Of a stretch of DNA of 64,000 nucleotides, positions 34,991 to 46,072 are shown in pieces. The first letter of the stretch is position 1; every line of letters begins with the position of its first letter. Position numbers and translations under genes: made by a program. The notes under the pieces were generated by a model. The model saw only the letters and a list, made by a program, of their open reading frames with translations. It was not told the DNA's origin and made no database searches. Source of the stretch: an uncultured Eggerthellaceae bacterium (GTDB lineage: Bacteria; Actinomycetota; Coriobacteriia; Coriobacteriales; Eggerthellaceae); assembly GCA_937892845.1 (NCBI GenBank), contig CALBGP010000036.1, positions 1-64,000 on the forward strand, read 5' to 3'.

Positions 34991-35692
34991 ATGACTGCGG
35001 ACGACAAAGAGAGGGTCGCCCCTAAGGTCCGGGAGATTGCCATCGAAGACGCTGATGAGACGAAGGACGGGGCCGTGTGCGGCTCCGTCCCCGAAGATGC
35101 GGCGGCAGACGCTGCAGCCCAGGATGCGCAGGAGCGTGTTGTGGCGGAAGCCGAAGCCGTTGTGGCAGAGGCTGAGCAGGCCGCCGATTCCCAGCCGGCT
35201 GAGCAAGATGAGCTGGCAATGGCCAAGGCCGAAGCGGCCGCCATGCGCGACAAGTACCTTCGCCTGCAGGCCGAGTGGGATAACTTCCGCAAGCGCACAG
35301 CTGAACAGGCAGAGGATACGCGGCGCCGCGCAACCGAGCGCCTGATGGGCGACGTGCTCCCGGTGCTTGATGACTTCGAGCGTGCGGTGGCGCATGCCGA
35401 AGCCAATGGCGAAGCGGGCCTGCTTGATGGTGTCAAAGCCATCAGCAGCAAGCTGTCGGGGGTGCTTGGCAAACATGGGCTTGAGGCAATCGATCCTGCC
35501 GGGGAGGCATTCGATGCGCTTGAGCACCAGGCCGTCGGCCAGGTGGACGATCCGTCGGTGTTCGACGAGACCGTCGCGCAGGTCTACCAGAAGGGTTACA
35601 GGCTGGGAAGCAAGGTGATCCGACCTGCGATGGTGACCATTTCGACGGGCGGCCCGAAGCGGCCTTCGGAAACCGAAGAAGAGACGAAGTAG
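34991..35692 (+). CDS. grpE: Nucleotide exchange factor GrpE
   Basis: A 233-residue GrpE, which releases ADP from DnaK. An acidic, Ala-rich N-terminal region of about 80 residues is longer than in many homologues. It is followed by the dimer coiled coil (KAEAAAMRDKYLRLQAEWDN) and FRKRTAEQ. The C-terminal beta domain has GLEAIDPAGEAFDALEHQAV and KGYRLGSKVIRPAMVTIS. Starts 2 nt after dnaK. Confidence 0.96.
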   Translation: MTADDKERVAPKVREIAIEDADETKDGAVCGSVPEDAAADAAAQDAQERVVAEAEAVVAEAEQAADSQPAEQDELAMAKAEAAAMRDKYLRLQAEWDNFRKRTAEQAEDTRRRATERLMGDVLPVLDDFERAVAHAEANGEAGLLDGVKAISSKLSGVLGKHGLEAIDPAGEAFDALEHQAVGQVDDPSVFDETVAQVYQKGYRLGSKVIRPAMVTISTGGPKRPSETEEETK

Positions 35693-35751
35693 TATCGGGC
35701 GGGCTTGCAGTTGTGTGGGCCCGCTTGCTTTAGAAGGGAGGTGGCGTTGTC

Positions 35752-36717
35752 ATGGCTCAGACCACGCCTGACTATTACAAAACGCTCGGCGTTTCCCGCA
35801 ACGCCACGGAGGACGAGATAAAAAAGGCGTACCGCAAGCTTGCGCGTACCCATCATCCCGATGCGGGCGGCGATGAGGCGAAGTTCAAGGAGATCAACGA
35901 AGCCTACGAGGTGCTTTCGGACAAGAAGAAGCGCCAGCTCTACGACCAGTACGGAACAGCCGATGCGCAACGCATCCCCTACGGATGGGGCGGGGCGGCA
36001 GGCGGCCAGAACCCGTTTGCGGGCGCTGGCAGCTGGGCGGATATCCTTGAGAGCATCCGCCGTGGTGAAGGTGCCTTCGGCACGAATTGGGACATCGGCG
36101 ATATCTTCGGCGGAATGGGCGGAGCCCCGTATGGTGCGCCGAGGGGCCCGCGTCCCGTGAACGGCCGCGATATGAACGTGACGTTGACGGTGACGTTCGA
36201 GGAGGCGTTCAACGGTTGCACCAAGAAGGTCTCGGTCAAAACGCCTGCAGGCACTGAAACGCTTGACGTGAAGGTCCCTGCCGGTGCCGTCGATGGCGGC
36301 CGCGTCCGCTTCCGCGGCAAAGGCGAAGCAGGCTCGAACGGAGGCGCCTCCGGCGATCTTCTGGTGACGACGCGCATTGCGGAGCATCCCATCTACTCGC
36401 GCGATGGGGCGGATGTCCACATGACGGTTCCTGTGACCGTGGCGGAAGCGGCGCTCGGTGCCGCCGTGGTAGTGCCCGTTCCCGAGGGCGGCAAGGTTCG
36501 CCTCAAGGTTCCCGCAGGAACCCAAGATGGGGCGAAGCTCACCTTGCGTGGCAAGGGTGCGCCCCGCGTGAAGGGCGAGGGACGCGGAGACCTGCTGGTC
36601 ACGCTGCATGTAGCGGTTCCCGTATCCATGACACCCCAGCAGGAGCAGGCCATGATAGATTTCCAGGCCGCCACCGAGCTGGCTGGCGAAAACGTACGTG
36701 CATCGCTGGAAGGATAG
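35752..36717 (+). CDS. DnaJ-family co-chaperone lacking the zinc-finger region
   Basis: A 321-residue J-protein. The J domain (residues 1-70) has [20 protein letters not shown] and the essential HPD in [13 protein letters not shown]-rich segment follows ([14 protein letters not shown]), then the two C-terminal substrate-binding barrels ([38 protein letters not shown]). The CxxCxGxG zinc repeats are absent, so it is the CbpA/DnaJ2 type. It stimulates DnaK ATPase. GAAGGGAGG precedes the ATG. Confidence 0.93.
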   Translation: MAQTTPDYYKTLGVSRNATEDEIKKAYRKLARTHHPDAGGDEAKFKEINEAYEVLSDKKKRQLYDQYGTADAQRIPYGWGGAAGGQNPFAGAGSWADILESIRRGEGAFGTNWDIGDIFGGMGGAPYGAPRGPRPVNGRDMNVTLTVTFEEAFNGCTKKVSVKTPAGTETLDVKVPAGAVDGGRVRFRGKGEAGSNGGASGDLLVTTRIAEHPIYSRDGADVHMTVPVTVAEAALGAAVVVPVPEGGKVRLKVPAGTQDGAKLTLRGKGAPRVKGEGRGDLLVTLHVAVPVSMTPQQEQAMIDFQAATELAGENVRASLEG

Positions 36718-36721
36718 CAAG

Positions 36722-37102
36722 ATGGACGATAAGAAACGACCGGTGTATATGATCAGCGTCGCCGCTCAGCTTGCTGGCGTGCATCCCCAGACCCTTCGCA
36801 TCTATGAGCAGAAAGGCCTGGTCACGCCCCAGCGAACAAGTGGAAACACCCGCATGTACTCGCAGGCGGACATCGAACGGCTTGAGCTGATCAACGAGCT
36901 GACCGGCGAGGGCATCAACCTCGCGGGCGTCATCCGCATCCTGGACCTCAAGGGCCGTCTGGATGAGAGGGACGAAGAGATAGACAGCCTGCACAAGAAG
37001 GTGCGCAGGCTTGCAGACCGCGTGCATGAGCTTGAGACGCGCGCGAACGTCACGGCGCTCATGTTGCCCGAAGGCAGCATGATCCACCGGTTGGGCGAAT
37101 AG
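36722..37102 (+). CDS. hspR: Heat-shock repressor HspR (MerR family)
   Basis: A 126-residue MerR-type repressor that, with DnaK as co-repressor in actinobacteria, shuts off the dnaK operon when misfolded protein is scarce. The winged helix reads YMISVAAQLAGVHPQTLRIY, then EQKGLVTPQRTSGNTRMYSQ. A coiled coil (EEIDSLHKKVRRLADRVHEL) would dimerise it. The ATG at 36722 lies 4 nt after the dnaJ stop, whose last codons supply the RBS GGAAGGA. Earlier in-frame starts were rejected. Confidence 0.95.
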   Translation: MDDKKRPVYMISVAAQLAGVHPQTLRIYEQKGLVTPQRTSGNTRMYSQADIERLELINELTGEGINLAGVIRILDLKGRLDERDEEIDSLHKKVRRLADRVHELETRANVTALMLPEGSMIHRLGE

Positions 37103-37189
37103 CGATCAGGCGTGCGCCTAGAGCGTTTCGCCTGATGAAAACCGCAGCGGCGAAGCCGTTGCCGGAATGAACGGAAGGAGACGATAGAT

Positions 37190-39895
<2,706 letters not shown>

Positions 39896-39924
39896 GCCTC
39901 GAAAGCGCGTGAGGGATATGGCGA

Positions 39925-39953
39925 AAGGCTGCGGTGTACGCCGCAGCCTTTTT
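39925..39953 (+). terminator. Terminator after clpB
   Basis: AAGGCTGCGG pairs with CCGCAGCCTT around TGTACG-type loop bases, followed by TTTCG and preceded by GAAA. A clear Rho-independent terminator about 30 nt after the stop. Confidence 0.9.
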
Positions 39954-40008
39954 CGTTCAAGCGCCAATCAAGTATGATGGAGCGGAAACCCCGAACGAAA
40001 GGCCCGCA

Positions 40009-41214
40009 ATGCGCACCATATACGAGTCCGAATCAACTCCCAGAGTGGACGGCTTTTTCATGCCCGCCGAATTCGCCCCGCAAGATCGCGTGTGGATGGG
40101 TTGGCCCCATCGCACCGACACGTGGGCGCATGGCGCCAAGCCCGCGCAGCGCCAGTACGCAGCAATAGCCCGGGCCATAGCCGAGTTCACCCCCGTGACC
40201 GTTTGCGCAAACCAGGCGGATTACGCCAACTGCAAGGCAGCCTTCGAGCAGGATGAAAACGTCACGGTCATTGAGATGACCACCGATGATGCATGGTTCC
40301 GCGATACGGGCGCCACGTTCGTCGTGAACGGCAAGGGCGAAAAACGCGCTTGTCACTGGCACTTCAACGCGTACGGCGGATTCATCGATGGGCTCTATGC
40401 GCCGTGGGATAAAGATGAGCAGATCGCTCTCAAGATGGCCGAGCTTGCCGGGTGCCGCCGTTATCGTCCCGATGCCATGATCCTCGAGGGCGGCTCCATC
40501 ACCGTGGATGGCGAAGGGACCGCGGTAGTGACCGATCAGTGCCTGCTTTCTCCGGGTCGTACGTGTTCGGCGTTGTTTGAGTTCGAGGCCGATGACGATT
40601 CCGCTTGGCCCCAGGCCATAAGGCGCTTCGAGCCGTGGAGCGAAGAGCTTCGCGCCTATATGACCGAACATCTCAAGGACTATCTGGGTGTCGAAAAGGT
40701 CATTTGGGTCAGGGAGGGCATCGACCCTGAGGAGACCAACGGCCACATCGATGATGTCGCGACGTTCGTCGCTCCTGGTGTTATGGCCTGCATCTGGACC
40801 GACGATCCTGAGTACCCGTTCTACGAGCAGTGCCGCGCCGCCTACGAGACCCTTTCGGGCGCGGTTGATGCCAAAGGCCGTGCGCTCAAGGTGTACAAGC
40901 TGCCCATGCCGGCAAGCCCGCTGTTCATGGATCAGGCGTCCTGCGATTCAATCGACGCCGACGAGAATGCCGAGCCCCGCGTCGCTGACGAGCCGTTGAT
41001 TGCGTCCTACATGAATTACCTCGTGACCAACCACGGTGTCATTGTTCCGCAGTATGGGGATGAAAACGACGCCCTGGCTGTTGCGACTCTTCAGGCCATC
41101 TATGACGAAGAGTGGGGCGAAGGTGTCTACACGTGTGTGGGAGTGCGGTCTGACCAGGTTGTTTACGGCGGCGGCAACATCCACTGCATCACGCAGCAGG
41201 AGCCGTCGGCCTAA
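40009..41214 (+). CDS. aguA: Agmatine deiminase
   Basis: A 401-residue enzyme that converts agmatine to N-carbamoylputrescine and ammonia, part of polyamine synthesis or acid tolerance. N-terminal FFMPAEFAPQDRVWMGWPHR, substrate-site DDAWFRDTGATFVVN, MILEGGSITVDGEGTAVVTD and NGHIDDVATFVAPG all match. The nucleophilic Cys is in GGNIHCITQQEP at the C-terminus. CGAAAGG lies upstream of the ATG at 40009. It is a stand-alone gene; no carbamoylputrescine amidase or transporter is beside it. Confidence 0.95.
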   Translation: MRTIYESESTPRVDGFFMPAEFAPQDRVWMGWPHRTDTWAHGAKPAQRQYAAIARAIAEFTPVTVCANQADYANCKAAFEQDENVTVIEMTTDDAWFRDTGATFVVNGKGEKRACHWHFNAYGGFIDGLYAPWDKDEQIALKMAELAGCRRYRPDAMILEGGSITVDGEGTAVVTDQCLLSPGRTCSALFEFEADDDSAWPQAIRRFEPWSEELRAYMTEHLKDYLGVEKVIWVREGIDPEETNGHIDDVATFVAPGVMACIWTDDPEYPFYEQCRAAYETLSGAVDAKGRALKVYKLPMPASPLFMDQASCDSIDADENAEPRVADEPLIASYMNYLVTNHGVIVPQYGDENDALAVATLQAIYDEEWGEGVYTCVGVRSDQVVYGGGNIHCITQQEPSA

Positions 41215-41276
41215 GCTCGAACGCGAGCTGGCTGGGCTTCCGGCTCAGCCCGCCGGTTGCCATTTCGGACATTCGC

Positions 41277-41447
41277 GCGAGTTTTGACCACTTTTGGTCA
41301 AAGTCGCGAGTTTTCGGTACTTTGGCGGCGGGTCTGGGCACGGCCGGAATTCGTGACCTGGGGAAACGTTGCCGCATGGATGCCGAGAGGCGTCAGATGG
41401 TCAAAATCACGAGTTTTCGGTACCGAAAACTCTCGGTTTTGACCACA
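41277..41447. repeat. GGTCAAAA...GAGTTTTCGGTAC repeat cluster
   Basis: A 28-nt unit with consensus TGGTCAAAATCNCGAGTTTT-CGGTAC occurs directly at 41295-41322 and 41397-41424, and inverted at 41420-41447. A partial copy (CGAGTTTTGACCAC) is at 41278-41291. The last two overlap at GGTACC, forming a long palindrome. The layout parallels the TTTTGTACCA element at 7.3-7.6 kb. Confidence 0.7.
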
Positions 41448-41484
41448 AGGTAGCTTTTGGCTGCGCGCGCCCATCCGTCGCGAG

Positions 41485-41628
41485 GGCGGTGGGCGTCGCA
41501 AGGCCGTGAGGGTCGCGGGTGGCGGGAACCGTGGGTGGCAGGCGGCGGGCGTCGCAAGGCCGAGAGGGTGGCGGGAACCGTGGGTCGCGGGGCGGCGGTC
41601 GCGGGTGGCGGGAACCGTGGGTCGCGAA
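41485..41628 (+). repeat. G-rich tandem repeats upstream of the sigma factor gene
   Basis: GGTGGCGGGAACCGTGGGT occurs three times (about 41518, 41567 and 41604). The larger unit GGGCGTCGCAAGGCCG appears at about 41491 and 41547. The runs of G on the plus strand could form quadruplex-like structures. They end about 80 nt before the sigma-factor start. Confidence 0.75.
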
Positions 41629-41710
41629 ACTGAATAATGTGGAGAAACCGTGTGCAGGCGCTCATCTTCGGCGCCTGCTTCGTTATCTGGGGCGAAAGGA
41701 GGTGACGCGG

Positions 41711-42253
41711 GTGGCGTTTGGGGTAAGCAAGCTCACGCACGCGGACGTGCAGCGTGTGGTTGAGGCGCACTACGACGACGTGTATGCGTATTGTCGGCGC
41801 CATTTGCCCACATCGGAGGAGGCGCAAGATGTCACCCAGGAGGTCTTCCTGCGCTTCGTTCGCTCGGCTGACCGTTACCGTGATGCCGGCAAGCCCCTTG
41901 CGTACCTGCTCACAATCGCGCGGAATGCATGCATCGACGCGGCTCGTGCACGGTCGCGGCAGTTCGCGCCATTGCCTGACGATGACGTCTTGAGCGCCGA
42001 AAGCCTGTCCATCTACCCAGGCGAGGCCTGCGGAGCTGACGAGCTTGATGGTCGGGAAGCGCTGAGGCGTGCGCTCGCGACACTTCCTTTGGACGCGCAG
42101 GAGTTGCTCGAACTCAGGTATGACCAGGAACTCAGCTATGCGGAGATCGCGCGTGTGCTGGGAATCAGCCGGTTTTCGGTGAAGCGACGGATGGATGCAG
42201 CGCTTGCCGAACTCGGGCGGAAGATGGAGGCAGGAAGAGGGGAGAGGCCATGA
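41711..42253 (+). CDS. ECF-type RNA polymerase sigma factor
   Basis: A 180-residue sigma-70 family protein of group 4. Region 2 is VVEAHYDDVYAYCRRHLPTS, then EEAQDVTQEVFLRFVRSADR and AYLLTIARNACIDAARAR. Region 4 is LPLDAQELLELRYDQELSYA followed by EIARVLGISRFSVKRRMDAA. GTG at 41711 is preferred, with AAAGGAGG 8 nt upstream. A longer in-frame extension reads through the G-rich repeats and is not believable. It overlaps the next gene by 4 nt (ATGA), so the membrane protein is probably its partner or anti-sigma factor. Confidence 0.9.
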   Translation: MAFGVSKLTHADVQRVVEAHYDDVYAYCRRHLPTSEEAQDVTQEVFLRFVRSADRYRDAGKPLAYLLTIARNACIDAARARSRQFAPLPDDDVLSAESLSIYPGEACGADELDGREALRRALATLPLDAQELLELRYDQELSYAEIARVLGISRFSVKRRMDAALAELGRKMEAGRGERP

Positions 42254-43056
42254 GAGGTTTTCATCGTACCGCGATTGAACGGGATCTTGGCGCCCTGTAT
42301 CGCTCGGACCGCGCTGGGCAAAAGGCGCCGCAGGGTGCCCTCGATGCGTGCTCGGCTGTCTGCGCGGATGCGTGCGAAGCGCAGGCCCGCACCGAGCGGT
42401 CCGCGAAGGCTTCGCGCCTGCGGGCCATGGCGTTCATGGGTTCCCAGGTAAGGAACGTGCGCGTTGGGACCTGGGTTGCATTCGGCCTCGTTGCCCTGCT
42501 TGCCGCAGCAGGGTGCGCGGTGGGCGAAGGTATGGCTGCCGTACCTCAGACGCTCTCCGCTGCGGGCGCGCTGCTCTCACTCGTTTGCCTGGCGGACGTC
42601 ACGCGTGCGAAGTCCTTCGGCATGGCCGAGCTGGAAGGGGCATGCGCATTCAATGCGGTATCGGTCGTGCTTGCAAGGCTGCTGCTGATGGGCGGTACAA
42701 GCGTCCTTGTCTTGGTTGTCGCGGCCTTGGCTTCGGGCATGCAGGGTGCAGGCATCGTGCAGGCGCTGATGTGGATGGGCGCACCGTATCTGGTGTCGTG
42801 CGCCGGAGGCCTTATGTGCGCCAGGCGCGTTCAAAGCCCGGATGCGCGGTCTGCCGCAATAGCCTGGGCTTCGGGCGTGGTGGCAATTGCGGCAACGCTG
42901 TATTTCGTGGCGCCTTCGGCCTATGCGCCGATGGCGGCCGGGGTGTGGGGCCTTGCCTGGGCAGGTGCCTGCGCCTGGTGCATTGCCGAAGTGCGAGCTT
43001 GGATTTCGGCAAGCGCCGACTGCTTCGTCCTTGAGCCGCGCGTTCAGCGCATCTAG
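42250..43056 (+). CDS. Membrane protein, possible anti-sigma or transporter partner
   Basis: A 268-residue protein with a cytoplasmic N-terminal region of about 65 residues, rich in Ala, Arg and Cys, and then six hydrophobic segments (for example WVAFGLVALLAAAGCAVG). It begins within the sigma-factor stop codon. ECF sigma factors are usually coupled to a membrane anti-sigma factor. No zinc-binding H-x3-C-x2-C motif is seen, so the assignment is by position only. An ABC transporter follows. Confidence 0.65.
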   Translation: MRGFHRTAIERDLGALYRSDRAGQKAPQGALDACSAVCADACEAQARTERSAKASRLRAMAFMGSQVRNVRVGTWVAFGLVALLAAAGCAVGEGMAAVPQTLSAAGALLSLVCLADVTRAKSFGMAELEGACAFNAVSVVLARLLLMGGTSVLVLVVAALASGMQGAGIVQALMWMGAPYLVSCAGGLMCARRVQSPDARSAAIAWASGVVAIAATLYFVAPSAYAPMAAGVWGLAWAGACAWCIAEVRAWISASADCFVLEPRVQRI

Positions 43057-43109
43057 GTGCGGACTCCAAGGATGGCGATGTTTCGAGAAGATGACGAAGG
43101 GAGGCCGAA

Positions 43110-44081
43110 ATGGAATTGGAATTCGATCGGCTGACGAGGCAATACGGTTCAAAGATTGCCGTTGACCGCGTGAGCACGCGTTTGCGCCCCGGCGTATACG
43201 GGTTGTTGGGTGCGAACGGGGCTGGAAAGACCACCCTCATGCGCATGGTGTGCGGCATTTTGCGTCCGACTTCCGGTGAGGTGCGTTTGGACGGGCGCTC
43301 GATAGCGGATTTGGGGGATAGGTATCGGGCTCGGCTCGGATACCTGCCGCAGGATTTCGGCTACTACCCCGAGTTCACGGCGCTGGACTTCATGGAGTAC
43401 ATGGCGGCCCTCAAGGGCATCGATGCGCATGATGCGCGCACCCGCTCGTTGGAGCTGCTGGAACGCGTGGGGCTTGCGGGCGAAGAGCGTCGGCGCATCC
43501 GCACGTTTTCTGGCGGAATGAAGCAGCGACTCGGCATAGCGCAGGCGGTGCTCAACGACCCGGCGGTGCTCGTGCTCGATGAGCCTACCGCTGGTCTTGA
43601 TCCCAAAGAGCGAGTGCGATTCCGCAATCTGATCGCGGGTTTCGCCACGGATAAGGTGGTGCTGCTCTCCACTCATATCGTGTCGGATGTGGAATACATC
43701 GCCGACAGCATTCTCATGATGCGCGCAGGTTCCATCATCATGCAGGGAGCTCCCGCCGAAGTGGTGCGCAGCATCGAAGGGAAGGTATGGGAGGCCCGCG
43801 TCCCTGCGCTTGAGGTCGAAGCGCTTGCAGCGCGTTTCCCGGTGGTGAACGTCCATTATGCGTCCGACGGCGCGGCTTTGGTCCGATTCCTTTCGGAGGC
43901 TGCGCCCGCGTTGGAGCTTGCCGCCGCACCTGCGGCGCCGACGCTCGAGGATCTGTACCTGCACGTGTTCAACGAAAGCGGCGACGCGATTTCGCAGGCC
44001 CCTTCGCCAGAGGCCGAAACGTCCCGCCTTCGCGCTTTGCGACGCGGCAATGTCCGCAAAGGGGGTGGTCTTGATGGTTAG
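43110..44081 (+). CDS. ABC transporter ATP-binding protein
   Basis: A 323-residue ATPase of an exporter-type ABC transporter. Walker A is LLGANGAGKTTLMRMVCG, the signature is FSGGMKQRLGIAQAV, Walker B is VLVLDEPTAGLDPKER and the H-loop is LLSTHIVSDV. The C-terminal 100 residues are a linker domain found in bacteriocin-resistance or lipid-export systems. ACGAAGGGAGG precedes the ATG. It overlaps the permease gene by 8 bp. Confidence 0.9.
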   Translation: MELEFDRLTRQYGSKIAVDRVSTRLRPGVYGLLGANGAGKTTLMRMVCGILRPTSGEVRLDGRSIADLGDRYRARLGYLPQDFGYYPEFTALDFMEYMAALKGIDAHDARTRSLELLERVGLAGEERRRIRTFSGGMKQRLGIAQAVLNDPAVLVLDEPTAGLDPKERVRFRNLIAGFATDKVVLLSTHIVSDVEYIADSILMMRAGSIIMQGAPAEVVRSIEGKVWEARVPALEVEALAARFPVVNVHYASDGAALVRFLSEAAPALELAAAPAAPTLEDLYLHVFNESGDAISQAPSPEAETSRLRALRRGNVRKGGGLDG

Positions 44082-45339
44082 CCTGATCAAGTTCGAACTC
44101 AAGAAGATGCTGTCCCGCCGCATTGCGGTGGTGGTGAACGTTGGCGTGATCGTCGTGCTCGCGCTGGTCATGTGCCTCAACGTGGTCCAGACCAAGACCG
44201 AAGGCAACATCGGGCAGATCCTATCCGGTCCGGAGGCCATTGCCCACCGTTGCGAAGTGGCCCAAGCGCATGCGGGCGAGCTGACACCTGAGCGTATAGC
44301 GGCGGATATCGCCCATTACCAGGAGATGGCCTACGAAAAGCTTGATCCCGTGGAGTTGGCGGAGATGTCCGATGCGGCCGCATACGAGGCGGCTGCCGAA
44401 GCGTACGATGAAGAAACGCGCCAGGAGCTCTACGACCCCTACTACAATACCATCCTCAAGCCATGGGCCATCAGCGGACAGGAGCCTTATCAGTACGCCT
44501 CCCGCGTGACGCCCGAGATGGCTCTGGATTTCTACGGCGCCCTTGCCGGAAGCCTGCAGACCAGGCTCGATGAAGGCATGCAAGGTGCATGGGTCTACTC
44601 CGAAGCCGAGCGGGCCTTCTGGACCGAAAAGGAAGCGAATGTCTCGGAGCCGCTATCGTATGGCTGGGCGGGCGGCTGGGATAACATCCTCGATTGCGCC
44701 GCTTTCCTGGTACTGGTCATCTTCGCCATATGCGTTACCGTCACCCCTCTGTTCGCGTCTGAGTATCGAGAAGGCACGGACGCCGTGCTGCTCTCGTCAC
44801 GCAACGGACGGGGCAGGCTTGTTGCGGCCAAGCTGATCGCGGCCGTTGCGTATGCCACGGTGCTCTTTGCGCTTGGAGCGCTCATCATCTGCGGAATGTC
44901 GCTGGCATTCTACGGAGCCGGGGGTGCGGACCTTCCCATCCAGAACTATGCCCTTGCGTCGCCTTACTCGTTGACGATGATTCAAGCGACAATGCTGTTC
45001 CTGGGCTTGTTCTACATGGTTGCGCTGGGCATGCTTGCGCTGACTTTGGCGCTGTCGGCATGTCTTAAGTCCACGCTTGCCATCGTCGTGACGGATGTCA
45101 TCGTGCTGTTCGTGAGCGGCATGCTCCCATCGGGTGGAATCGGCGTCTTGCAGCACATATTCACGCTGTTCCCCATGGGGCTTCAGTCTCCGTTCGACAT
45201 GTTCGTATCCATGTTCTCGTACCCGCTGGGGCCGGTGGTGTTCGATCTGGCCGGTATGGTTGTGCTGGTGTACGGCGCGGTGTTGGCGGCGGGCATCCCT
45301 GTTGCCTGGCGCGCATGGACCCGTCACCAGGTGGCATGA
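44074..45339 (+). CDS. ABC transporter permease
   Basis: A 421-residue membrane protein. TM1 (IAVVVNVGVIVVLALVMC) is near the N-terminus, a large outside domain of about 180 residues follows (containing MAYEKLDPVELAEMSD), then five C-terminal segments. This ABC-2-like layout is common for exporters of peptides or lipids. It starts inside the end of the ATPase gene (ATG 44074, AAAGGGGGTGG upstream). With the ECF sigma factor it forms a four-gene operon that may respond to envelope stress. Confidence 0.85.
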   Translation: MVSLIKFELKKMLSRRIAVVVNVGVIVVLALVMCLNVVQTKTEGNIGQILSGPEAIAHRCEVAQAHAGELTPERIAADIAHYQEMAYEKLDPVELAEMSDAAAYEAAAEAYDEETRQELYDPYYNTILKPWAISGQEPYQYASRVTPEMALDFYGALAGSLQTRLDEGMQGAWVYSEAERAFWTEKEANVSEPLSYGWAGGWDNILDCAAFLVLVIFAICVTVTPLFASEYREGTDAVLLSSRNGRGRLVAAKLIAAVAYATVLFALGALIICGMSLAFYGAGGADLPIQNYALASPYSLTMIQATMLFLGLFYMVALGMLALTLALSACLKSTLAIVVTDVIVLFVSGMLPSGGIGVLQHIFTLFPMGLQSPFDMFVSMFSYPLGPVVFDLAGMVVLVYGAVLAAGIPVAWRAWTRHQVA

Positions 45340-45364
45340 GGCGAATCCTGCCAAGGGCGGGCCG

Positions 45365-46060
45365 TCAGAACAGCGACAGCTGCCCGGATTCAGGGGCGGC
45401 GGGATAGACGGGCTCGGCACGCAGGGTCAGTCCGATAGCTTCCGGCGCGGCGGAGTGCGACTCGAACAGCCAACGTCGCGCCGCGGCGGGCGAAAGCACG
45501 ACGGGCATGCGGTCATGCACGGGAGAAACCACGTCATCGGGTTCGCGGGTCAAGATGGAGAAGCGATCGCCCTTCCAGATGCCCGCAAGCAGCAGTGCAA
45601 ATCCGCACTCGTCGGTGAAGCGGTAGACCTGCTTGACCCTGCGTCCGCTATCGGCAAGGCCCATTGCGTTGCGGTGCGGTTCGAAGAAAGCGCCAGCGGG
45701 CACGATGCAACGGCGAGACGCGAACGAATCCCGCCACATCGAAGACGTGGCGGCAGTTTCGATCCGCGTGTTGAAAATGGGGCCGCGTGTGGCCCGCTGG
45801 CCGCCGCCGAGGTTTTCGCGCGCGGCGAAACCCCAGGTCATCGCACATACGGAAAGCCTTGCCCACGGAATGGCGCACTCAATTGCCATGTGGCCCCCGT
45901 CGTCAGCCATCACGACTGCCGCCTGTGATCCGGGAAAAGCGTCGGAGCGCGGCGCGACGGCGGGCCAATCGGGCTGGATGTTGAACGGAATCGAGGCTTC
46001 TATGGCGCGCGCAACCTGGTTCGTCTCGTCCCAGGAAAGCATGGTGAAACGACCGCACAT
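45365..46060 (-). CDS. SOS response-associated peptidase (SRAP/YedK/HMCES family)
   Basis: A 231-residue SRAP protein that forms a protective thiazolidine link with abasic sites in single-stranded DNA. Cys2 in MCGRFT is the crosslinking residue after Met removal. FNTRIET, CIVPAGAFFEP (catalytic Glu) and SPVHDRMPVVL (catalytic His) are all present. The protein ends in QLSLF, which matches the bacterial sliding-clamp-binding motif. It is a single gene, convergent with the ABC transporter operon. An RBS is not obvious, and the start is fixed by the required Cys2. Confidence 0.92.
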   Translation of the reverse strand: MCGRFTMLSWDETNQVARAIEASIPFNIQPDWPAVAPRSDAFPGSQAAVVMADDGGHMAIECAIPWARLSVCAMTWGFAARENLGGGQRATRGPIFNTRIETAATSSMWRDSFASRRCIVPAGAFFEPHRNAMGLADSGRRVKQVYRFTDECGFALLLAGIWKGDRFSILTREPDDVVSPVHDRMPVVLSPAAARRWLFESHSAAPEAIGLTLRAEPVYPAAPESGQLSLF

Positions 46061-46072
46061 GGCGCAACCGGG

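Larger units (their letters stand above)
41215..41710. other. 496-nt spacer dominated by repeats
   Basis: No gene is supported here. The first half holds GGTCAAAA/GTTTTGACC repeats and one GGACATTCG motif. The second half holds G-rich tandem repeats. Open frames through the G-rich part are a by-product of its composition. Confidence 0.7.

Noticed and set aside
41519..41710. N-terminal extension of the sigma-factor frame through the G-rich repeats
   Set aside because: The extension is a translation of tandem repeats. GTG 41711 has a strong RBS and gives the normal family length.
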